NCBI GenBank assembly: GCA_963922935.1
Contig: CAWUKE010000140.1
Coordinates: 1-6,006, forward strand
Direction: 5' to 3'
Source of the DNA: Litorimonas sp963922935
GTDB lineage: Bacteria > Pseudomonadota > Alphaproteobacteria > Caulobacterales > Maricaulaceae
DNA length: 6,006 nt
The position numbers were made by a program, and so were the translations under genes. Positions 1 to 4,625 of this stretch are shown here, in pieces (positions within the stretch are counted from its first letter, which is position 1; each line of letters begins with the position of its first letter). The notes below the pieces were generated by a model. The model had not been told where the DNA came from and ran no database searches. It saw only the letters and a program-made list of their open reading frames with translations.

Positions 1-293
1 TCAACTATTTCCTAAAAGAGAATGTAGACCTCGCCGCGGACACGGAAGTGATCGCTCTGCAAAAGCGCCCTGACGCGTGGAGCGTGACCGCGCAGGACGG
101 CTCTGGCGAGCTGGCCGGGTCTATGACGATGGTGTTTCAGCCCAATACGATGGCGCTGTTGCAATGGGTGATTGTCGATGAATTTGGCGGTCAGACGACC
201 GTGCAGCTGTCAGATCTGGTCTATAATCAGCGCATCGATCCACGGCAGTTCATCCTACGCGAAGATAGCCGCCGCAATGATCGGCGCCGCTGA
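1..293 (+). CDS. lolA: Outer-membrane lipoprotein carrier protein LolA, C-terminal part (5' end outside window)
   Basis: The frame is open from the left edge (codons begin at base 3) to the TGA at 291-293, giving about 96 residues with no start in the window; the GTG at 48 is internal. The run LLQWVIVDEFGGQTTVQLSDLVYN followed by DPRQFIL is the typical C-terminal half of the LolA fold, with beta strands ending in the 'xxDP..F' closing element. LolA is the periplasmic chaperone that carries lipoproteins from the LolCDE complex to the outer membrane. Its neighbour xthA starts 59 bp downstream on the same strand, and lolA-xthA adjacency is familiar from alphaproteobacteria. An odd detail is the basic tail after the last strand (REDSRRNDRRR, six Arg in eleven residues). 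The family call is fairly sure; length, signal peptide and N-terminal half cannot be judged. Confidence 0.85.
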   Translation, partial: NYFLKENVDLAADTEVIALQKRPDAWSVTAQDGSGELAGSMTMVFQPNTMALLQWVIVDEFGGQTTVQLSDLVYNQRIDPRQFILREDSRRNDRRR

Positions 294-324
294 TCGATTT
301 CGGTTGCATCTGATTGGATGACAG

Positions 325-350
325 GCTCGCCCCGCTTCGTTAGGGCGGGC
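325..350 (+). promoter_or_regulatory. GC-rich hairpin covering the xthA ribosome-binding region
   Basis: Bases 325-332 (GCTCGCCC) pair with 343-350 (GGGCGGGC): eight base pairs with one G-U wobble and a 10-base loop. The 3' arm contains the only purine-rich, Shine-Dalgarno-like stretch (AGGGCGGG) and ends two bases before the xthA ATG. There is no T-run after it, so it is a poor intrinsic terminator. It could attenuate read-through from lolA or hide the xthA ribosome site. The pairing is visible in the sequence; the role is a guess. Confidence 0.35.
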
Positions 351-352
351 CT

Positions 353-1210
353 ATGACCGTCTCTGTCGCTACCTGGAATATCAACTCCGTTCGCTTGCGC
401 GAGCCGCTGGTCCTGGATTTCCTGAAAGAACGACAGCCGGATATTCTTTGCCTGCAGGAAATCAAATGCCTGCCCGAACAATTTCCGCGCAAAAACTTCG
501 AAGCGCTCGGCTACACCCATATCGAAGTCAGCGGGATGAAAGCCTATCACGGCGCAGCCACGATTTCCCGCCTACCGCTGGAACGCCTGCCCACCTCTTT
601 CTGCCCGCTGGACCATGCCCGCCATGTCAGCACGCGCGTCATTGCCGATGCGTCACGCGGCGATAAAGGCGATTTCGAGCTGCATAATTTCTACGTTCCC
701 GCGGGCGGCGATATCGCCGACCGGGAGGTCAATGATAAGTTCGGTCACAAGCTCGATTTCCTGGAGGCCATGCGCGCTTACTTTGCGGAACGGTTTGCTC
801 TCGGCGATCAGCATCAGGTCATCGTGGGCGATTTCAACATCGCCCCGCATGAGAATGATGTGTGGAGCCACAGGCAACTTCTGAAAGTCGTTAGCCACAC
901 ACCGATTGAAGTGGAAACACTAGAAGACCTGCGCGCCAGTCACGACTTTATCGATACGTCCCGCTTTTATACTGAGGAGGCGGACAAGCTTTATAGCTGG
1001 TGGAGCTATCGCTCACGCAGCCTTGAGAGTGACACATTGATGGCGGCGCGCGGGCGGCGGCTGGACCACATCTGGGTCAGCCCGGCCTTAAAGCCCGCCA
1101 TTGAAGCGCCTGGCCCCGACGGGCACGAAATCCTGATTGATTGGCGGGTAAAGACAAAGCCATCCGATCACGTGCCGATTGTGCAGACTTTGGATCTCAA
1201 CGCACTTTAA
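353..1210 (+). CDS. xthA: Exodeoxyribonuclease III (AP endonuclease, EEP family)
   Basis: This 285-residue protein belongs to the exonuclease-endonuclease-phosphatase fold and is close in length to E. coli ExoIII (268). It should cleave DNA 5' to abasic sites and degrade 3' ends of duplex DNA in base-excision repair, in the cytoplasm and with Mg2+. All family catalytic positions are visible: N9 in ATWNINSVR, E36 in LQEIKC, Y114 in NFYVPAG, D160 and N162 in VGDFNIAP, D238 in RLDHIW, and D272-H273 in PSDHVPI. The ATG at 353 is right because MTVSVATWNIN is the usual family N-terminus; only a weak purine-rich stretch (343-349), inside a hairpin, can serve as ribosome site. It lies 59 bp behind lolA, probably co-transcribed. 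Its last 14 bases overlap the end of the convergent L,D-transpeptidase gene. Sure call. Confidence 0.97.
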   Translation: MTVSVATWNINSVRLREPLVLDFLKERQPDILCLQEIKCLPEQFPRKNFEALGYTHIEVSGMKAYHGAATISRLPLERLPTSFCPLDHARHVSTRVIADASRGDKGDFELHNFYVPAGGDIADREVNDKFGHKLDFLEAMRAYFAERFALGDQHQVIVGDFNIAPHENDVWSHRQLLKVVSHTPIEVETLEDLRASHDFIDTSRFYTEEADKLYSWWSYRSRSLESDTLMAARGRRLDHIWVSPALKPAIEAPGPDGHEILIDWRVKTKPSDHVPIVQTLDLNAL

Positions 1211-1703
1211 TCAGGGAGCCGCATTGGACCTCTTTTAGCAGGTCCAGCATGTCCTTTGGCGCCAGCGCTAAACAGCCCAATGTCGGGCGGTGATCCGGGC
1301 GGCGGATGTGAATGAAGACGGCTGACCCGAAGCCCGAAACGGGCGGGCTGTCATTATGGCCCATGACCAGCACAACGTCATAGACCCCCTCGTTACGCCA
1401 CAGCGTTTCATGGCTAGTCGCGAACGGGCGCTTCACCCAACGATTATAGGCGGGATGATTGGGATCGTCGCACCACCCATCGTCGGGGCTTAGCGCGTGC
1501 ATCGTCAGCGCCGTCTTCGGGCGCGGCAGGCGATCCGCGCGGTAAAAGCCAAAACGCAGCGGATAGTCCCCTAAAGGGGTCTTGGCATCGCCTTCCCGGC
1601 CTTGGTCATAGGCCACGACACCTTCTCGACCGAAGCCGAAAACCCGGTCCTGCCCGCCAATATTAACGGTCGCGGTTTGAATATCAAAAATAATCTCAGC
1701 CAT
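1197..1703 (-). CDS. YkuD-type L,D-transpeptidase catalytic-domain protein, no signal peptide
   Basis: A 168-residue protein that is almost only the YkuD (L,D-transpeptidase) domain, of the small COG3786-like subgroup. Visible elements are KTPLGDYPL at 41-49, GWCDDP at 76-81, YNRWV at 86-90, GHND at 115-118, and the active site HIRRPDHRPTLGCLAL at 132-147 with probable catalytic C144 and H132. Family enzymes form 3-3 cross-links in peptidoglycan or attach proteins to it, in the periplasm. This one begins directly with the first beta strand (MAEIIFDIQ). An in-frame TGA (bases 1710-1712, two codons upstream) rules out a longer N-terminus, so no signal peptide can exist. The ribosome site is poor: the nearest GAGG is about 15 bases before the ATG, with a palindrome between. 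It is divergent from the response regulator and overlaps the xthA end by 14 bp. The domain is sure; the substrate and location are unknown. Confidence 0.93.
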   Translation of the reverse strand: MAEIIFDIQTATVNIGGQDRVFGFGREGVVAYDQGREGDAKTPLGDYPLRFGFYRADRLPRPKTALTMHALSPDDGWCDDPNHPAYNRWVKRPFATSHETLWRNEGVYDVVLVMGHNDSPPVSGFGSAVFIHIRRPDHRPTLGCLALAPKDMLDLLKEVQCGSLIKVR

Positions 1704-1707
1704 CGCT

Positions 1708-1719
1708 GTTCACGTGAAC
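1708..1719. promoter_or_regulatory. Perfect 12-bp palindrome in the divergent spacer (possible operator)
   Basis: GTTCACGTGAAC is identical to its reverse complement, with a CACGTG core. It lies in the 67-bp spacer between the L,D-transpeptidase (-) and the response regulator (+), five bases upstream of the former's ATG and 52 bases before the latter's. It would suit a homodimeric regulator acting on both genes. OmpR/PhoB-type regulators usually bind direct repeats, so the neighbouring regulator is not the obvious ligand. I found no convincing -35/-10 pair in this spacer. A 12-bp palindrome is expected about once or twice by chance in 6 kb, so position is the main argument. Confidence 0.3.
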
Positions 1720-1770
1720 CTCACAAAGGGCTGATTGGCAAGGTGCGACATTTCTGTTTAGAGATATCCC

Positions 1771-2481
1771 ATGAGTGTAAAGAAACGAATTCTGATCATC
1801 GATGATGACGATGCGCTGCGCGAAGAGCTGTCCTCGCAATTCGCCTTTTTTGATGAGTTTGAAACGACGGCCGTCGCCGATGCCACATCCGGCATTCAAG
1901 CCGCAGTCGACGGAAACTTTGACGCCATCGTTCTTGATGTGGACTTGCCCGATATGCAGGGCACGGACGCCTGCCAAATCATGCGTAAACAAGGCGTGGC
2001 GGCCCCCGTCATCATGCTGACCGGGAATACGGGCGAAGCGTCAGAAATCCTCGGCTTGAATTCCGGCGCCAATGATTATGTCACAAAGCCGTTTCGCCTG
2101 TCTGTCTTGATCGCCCGGATCCGCGCGCACTTACGCAGTTTTGAACAAAGCGAAGACGCCACATTCCGCGTCGGTCCTTATACCTTTAAGCCCAGCGCCA
2201 AGCGCCTCGCCCATCCTGCCCCCGAAGATGGTCGCCCGGCCCCACGCGATATTCGCCTGACCGAAAAAGAGACCAACATTCTGAAATATCTCTACCGCGC
2301 GGGTGGCAAGCCTGTCGGGCGCGATGAACTGCTCGAAGAGGTTTGGGGCTATAATAGCGGTGTCACCACCCACACGTTGGAAACCCATGTCTATCGCCTG
2401 CGCCAAAAGATCGAGCCCGTGAAAGGCCAAGCGACGATCTTGCTGACCGAAGCCGGCGGTTATTCGCTCGCCATGAGTTAA
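1771..2481 (+). CDS. OmpR/PhoB-family two-component response regulator (orphan)
   Basis: 236 residues with two domains. The receiver (about 5-122) has the acidic pocket D11-D12 in ILIIDDDD, phospho-acceptor D56 in VLDVDLPD, T84 in MLTGN and K106 in YVTKPF. The C-terminal winged helix (about 131-236) has LTEKE at 163-167, RDELLEEVWGY at 184-194, the recognition-helix segment THTLETHVYRLRQKI at 200-214, and the closing wing LLTEAGGYSLA. It should be a cytoplasmic transcription factor switched by phosphorylation. A proline-rich stretch (LAHPAPEDGRPAPRD, 146-160) lengthens the loop before LTEKE compared with typical members. AGAGA at 1760-1764 is an acceptable ribosome site six bases before the ATG. 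No histidine kinase is in the window, so partner and regulon are unknown. It is divergent from the L,D-transpeptidase gene; regulation of that neighbour is plausible but unproven. Confidence 0.95.
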   Translation: MSVKKRILIIDDDDALREELSSQFAFFDEFETTAVADATSGIQAAVDGNFDAIVLDVDLPDMQGTDACQIMRKQGVAAPVIMLTGNTGEASEILGLNSGANDYVTKPFRLSVLIARIRAHLRSFEQSEDATFRVGPYTFKPSAKRLAHPAPEDGRPAPRDIRLTEKETNILKYLYRAGGKPVGRDELLEEVWGYNSGVTTHTLETHVYRLRQKIEPVKGQATILLTEAGGYSLAMS

Positions 2482-2491
2482 GGGGAATGCG

Positions 2492-3400
2492 TTAAGGCGT
2501 TAGGCGCGCCTTTAGCGCTTTCGCCAAACGCGCAGCCCCGGCATTCAGCCCGTCATCCTGTACCTCCGCCATCGGCAAATAGAGATAAGGCTCGATCAGC
2601 TCTAACTCGATCAAGGCCAATTCACCGTCCAATCCGCGGAGCAAGTCCACGCGCGCATAGAGCGGCGTTTCGTCCAGCGACGCGAGCAAAGCCTCTGCCG
2701 TCGCCAGGTCTGACGCCGTCGGGACGTAGCGCTCTTCCCGGCCCCCGTAAGAACTCTGGATACGATAGTCGCCGTCCTTGGCGATCTTGCGCAGGCCGTG
2801 GCTGAACTGACCGTCAAAATAGAGTAGGCTAAATTCGCCCTCCTCGACCACGCTGGGTAAGAACGGTTGGATCAGCGCGCCCTCTGGCGGTAATTGATCC
2901 GCCGCGGGCCAAGGATCGCCTTGTGTGTGCAAGACCTGACGCCACGCCCCGCCCCCCACGATGGGCTTAATCACGATCTTATCCGTCCCAAACACTGCAA
3001 AGGCGGCTTCGGCATCAGCTTCGGTAACACCTTTAACAGTCCGCGTTGGGATCACCGGCGCGCCTTTTTGCGCGAGGCCTTCGAGGTAAGATTTATCCGC
3101 ATTCCAGCGCAGCGTTTTGGGCGTGTTGAAGACGGGCGTGAGTTTCGCCGCAGCGTCCATCGTGGCGAGAAAGCGCGCTTCATTCTCTTCAAAATAATCC
3201 CAGACCATCAGCGGCAGCAGCGCGTCATAATCAGCGGCATAGTCCAGCGCATCATCCCAGAGGCGCGCGTCCAGCGTCATCCCTTCTGCCGCAAAAGCTG
3301 GGGTCAGGGTTGCGATCTCTTCGTCAAATTCGAACACATCCACACGGGCATCCGTCGAGTTCGGCAACAGATTTGAACTGACAAGCAAAGCGATGCGCAT
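2492..3400 (-). CDS. ATP-grasp ligase, glutathione synthetase/RimK/DcsG-like
   Basis: 302 residues with the ATP-grasp layout. A pre-ATP-grasp domain (1-95) contains LPLMVWDYF, followed by FNTPKTLRWNADKSYLEGL (91-109) with probable ATP-binding K103. VIKPIVGGGAWRQ (143-155) carries K145 and the glycine loop; QPFLP and EEGEFSLLYF (178-195) are the hinge and central strands. YARVDLLR (248-255) and ELELIEPYLYL (265-275) supply candidate Mg2+ ligands D252, E267 and E270. Such enzymes form an acyl-phosphate and join it to an amine or thiol. The sequence resembles proteins annotated as 'glutathione synthetase ATP-binding domain-like' or DcsG (the cycloserine-forming ATP-grasp protein) more than classical GshB, so I do not assign a substrate. 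AGGG about eight bases before the ATG fits a ribosome site. It is convergent with the response regulator and divergent from the kinase gene. Fold sure, reaction unknown. Confidence 0.9.
   Translation of the reverse strand: MRIALLVSSNLLPNSTDARVDVFEFDEEIATLTPAFAAEGMTLDARLWDDALDYAADYDALLPLMVWDYFEENEARFLATMDAAAKLTPVFNTPKTLRWNADKSYLEGLAQKGAPVIPTRTVKGVTEADAEAAFAVFGTDKIVIKPIVGGGAWRQVLHTQGDPWPAADQLPPEGALIQPFLPSVVEEGEFSLLYFDGQFSHGLRKIAKDGDYRIQSSYGGREERYVPTASDLATAEALLASLDETPLYARVDLLRGLDGELALIELELIEPYLYLPMAEVQDDGLNAGAARLAKALKARLTP
2494..2512. terminator. Weak inverted repeat at a convergent junction
   Basis: AAGGCG (2494-2499) pairs with CGCCTT (2507-2512) across a 7-base loop. It starts about 12 bases after the response-regulator stop and lies inside the last codons of the ATP-grasp gene. 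Read on the plus strand it is followed by TTAGCG, without a real T-run. It is the only stem available to separate these two convergent transcripts, but six base pairs without a U-tract is weak evidence of termination. Confidence 0.2.
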
Positions 3401-3455
3401 AACAGGGGCCCTATGTTGAACGCGCGGCCCATATCCCGTAAGGCGCGCGGGTCAA

Positions 3456-3477
3456 GAGGGCGCTCGGAAAGCGCCTC
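3456..3477 (+). promoter_or_regulatory. Hairpin in the leader of the kinase gene
   Basis: GGCGCT (3459-3464) and AGCGCC (3470-3475) form a perfect six-pair stem with loop CGGAA. Allowing one bulged G (3459), the stem extends to GAG/CTC at 3456-3458 and 3475-3477. It ends 25 bases before the kinase ATG and leaves the AGGA ribosome site (3491-3494) free. The rest of the 102-bp divergent spacer (3401-3502) is GC-rich, with no promoter pair I would defend. It may be a leader structure or an upstream stop for read-through; no T-run follows. Confidence 0.25.
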
Positions 3478-3502
3478 ATCTTAACCGAACAGGAAATCCC
3501 CT

Positions 3503-4501
3503 ATGTCCGCTGCATACGACGTTGTTGCCATTGGCAATGCCATTATGGACATCATCACGCCTGTCGAAGACAGCTTCATTGCGGCCAACGGCATGGAACG
3601 TAATGCGATGAACCTGATCGACGCGGATCGGGCGCTCGCTTTGCATGAGGCCGCGCGCCAAACCGGGCAGGACCGCATGATTGCGGGCGGATCGGGGGTG
3701 AACTCGCTCGTTGGCCTCGCCGAAATGGGCTTTCAGACGGGGCTGATTGCGAAGGTCGGAAAAGACCGAACAGGTCAGGCGCTGGTCGAGGGGTTTGAGC
3801 GCGCGGGTGTTGACTATCGCACACCGCCGACAAATTCCGGCACGCCGAGCGCACGGTCGATGATTTTTGTCACGCCGGACGGGGCGCGGACGATGAATAC
3901 GTTCCTCGGCGCCAGCATCGAATTTGAACGCTCTGATGTGTTGGATGATATGATCCGCGCCTCAAAGCTGCTTTATCTGGAGGGCTATTTGTTCGATGGC
4001 GACGAAGCCAAAGCCGCCTTTGTCCATGCCGCCGAAGTTGCCCACGCGGCTGGGCGCCAAGTCGCCCTAACTCTGTCTGATCCTTTCTGTGTGCATCGTC
4101 ACAAGGCGAGCTTCCAGCAATTGGTGAAAAGCCAAGTCGATCTGCTTTTCGCCAATGAGGAAGAGCTTTTCGCCCTGACCGACACAAACACTATTGATGC
4201 GGGACTTGATGCGATCGAAGCCTCGAGTGTGGTCATCTGCGTGACACGCGGGGCGAGCGGGTCCATCATTAGTGACGGCAAACGCCGCTATCACGTCAAA
4301 GCCGCCCCCGTGGAGCGCGTCATCGATACAACGGGCGCGGGCGATCAATATGCGGCGGGCGTCATGGCCGGCTATACGCTCGGCCTTGGCTGGCAGGATG
4401 CAGGCTATCTGGGCAGTCTCGCCGCCGCCGAAGTCATTCAGCATTATGGCGCGCGCCCTGAAACCCCGATCCATGATATTGCCGTAGGGCTGGGGCGTTA
4501 A
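3503..4501 (+). CDS. PfkB-family kinase, probably adenosine kinase
   Basis: 332 residues, the normal length for a PfkB kinase. The N-terminal part has YDVVAIGNAIMDIIT (5-19, with D16), and the substrate-side glycine pair sits in AGGSGVNSLVGLAEMG (61-76). VTPDGARTM (123-131) and YLEGYLFD (158-165) follow, then TLSDPFCVHRH (190-200) and NEEEL (218-222, the N-x-x-E motif for Mg2+/phosphate). The nucleotide/anion-hole signature DTTGAGDQYAAG (275-286) contains catalytic base D281. The combination RTM, YLEGYL and TLSD.FCV.RH is characteristic of the bacterial adenosine-kinase-like branch rather than ribokinase or fructokinase. The likely reaction is adenosine + ATP to AMP + ADP, in cytoplasmic purine salvage. 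AGGA at 3491-3494, eight bases before the ATG, supports the start. It is divergent from the ATP-grasp gene, and the symporter follows 124 bp downstream on the same strand. A different nucleoside or sugar substrate is possible. Confidence 0.9.
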   Translation: MSAAYDVVAIGNAIMDIITPVEDSFIAANGMERNAMNLIDADRALALHEAARQTGQDRMIAGGSGVNSLVGLAEMGFQTGLIAKVGKDRTGQALVEGFERAGVDYRTPPTNSGTPSARSMIFVTPDGARTMNTFLGASIEFERSDVLDDMIRASKLLYLEGYLFDGDEAKAAFVHAAEVAHAAGRQVALTLSDPFCVHRHKASFQQLVKSQVDLLFANEEELFALTDTNTIDAGLDAIEASSVVICVTRGASGSIISDGKRRYHVKAAPVERVIDTTGAGDQYAAGVMAGYTLGLGWQDAGYLGSLAAAEVIQHYGARPETPIHDIAVGLGR

Positions 4502-4515
4502 TCACACCCCCATCA

Positions 4516-4547
4516 CAAGCACGCGTTGAGGAACAGTCTGGTGCTTG
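4516..4547. terminator. Stem-loop after the kinase gene (possible weak terminator)
   Basis: CAAGCAC (4516-4522) and GTGCTTG (4541-4547) are perfect inverted repeats around an 18-base loop that can form a small inner GTT/AAC stem. It begins 14 bases after the kinase stop, in the 124-bp gap before the symporter. No T-run follows on the plus strand. The position suits transcript end protection or termination, but the long loop makes it weak. Apart from this and a possible -10 element the gap shows nothing recognisable. Confidence 0.25.
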
Positions 4548-4595
4548 CCCTTCCGGGTTCCGTTTGCCACACGCAGTGAAACGCCCTGACTGAAG

Positions 4596-4601
4596 TATAG
4601 T
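4596..4601 (+). promoter_or_regulatory. Possible -10 element for the symporter gene
   Basis: TATAGT differs from TATAAT at one base and lies 24 bases before the symporter ATG, which would leave a short leader containing the AGGGA ribosome site (4614-4618). No good -35 hexamer lies 16-18 bases upstream; TTGCCA at 4564-4569 is about 26 bases away, too far. This is suggestive only. Confidence 0.2.
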
Positions 4602-4625
4602 GGGCGGCAAAGTAGGGATCCCGCC

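Noticed and set aside
227..550. Minus-strand open frame across the lolA-xthA junction
   Set aside because: It overlaps two real genes, its product is low in recognisable motifs, and the part opposite xthA follows xthA codon periodicity.
1735..1763. TTGGCA (1735-1740) as a -35 with TTAGAG (1758-1763) as a -10 for the response regulator
   Set aside because: The -10 matches the consensus at only two positions and coincides with the ribosome site, so it would leave no leader.
1696..1992. Minus-strand open frame opposite the receiver domain of the response regulator
   Set aside because: It runs against a strongly conserved domain, crosses the divergent spacer and overlaps the L,D-transpeptidase start; no family resemblance.
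2894..3376. Open frame of 160 codons on the plus strand opposite the ATP-grasp gene
   Set aside because: It is fully antisense to a gene with clear motifs, and its translation shows no recognisable family features; GC-rich coding DNA commonly leaves such open antisense frames.
3416..3444. TTGAAC (3416-3421) as a -35 with TAAGGC 17 bases downstream as a promoter for the kinase gene
   Set aside because: The -10 candidate matches poorly; one fair -35 hexamer alone is expected by chance.
4067..4474. Open frame of 135 codons on the minus strand opposite the adenosine kinase gene
   Set aside because: It is antisense to the conserved C-terminal half of the kinase and has no recognisable domain, so it is a coding shadow.
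4615..4622. Palindrome GGGATCCC just before the symporter start
   Set aside because: It is short, and its left half is simply the ribosome-binding purine run; no reason to call it an operator.
294..4625. CcrM methylation sites (GANTC) as cell-cycle control elements in intergenic gaps
   Set aside because: I found no GANTC in the gaps 294-352, 1704-1770, 3401-3502 or 4502-4625; the ones noticed (4690-4694 and 5790-5794) lie inside the symporter gene.
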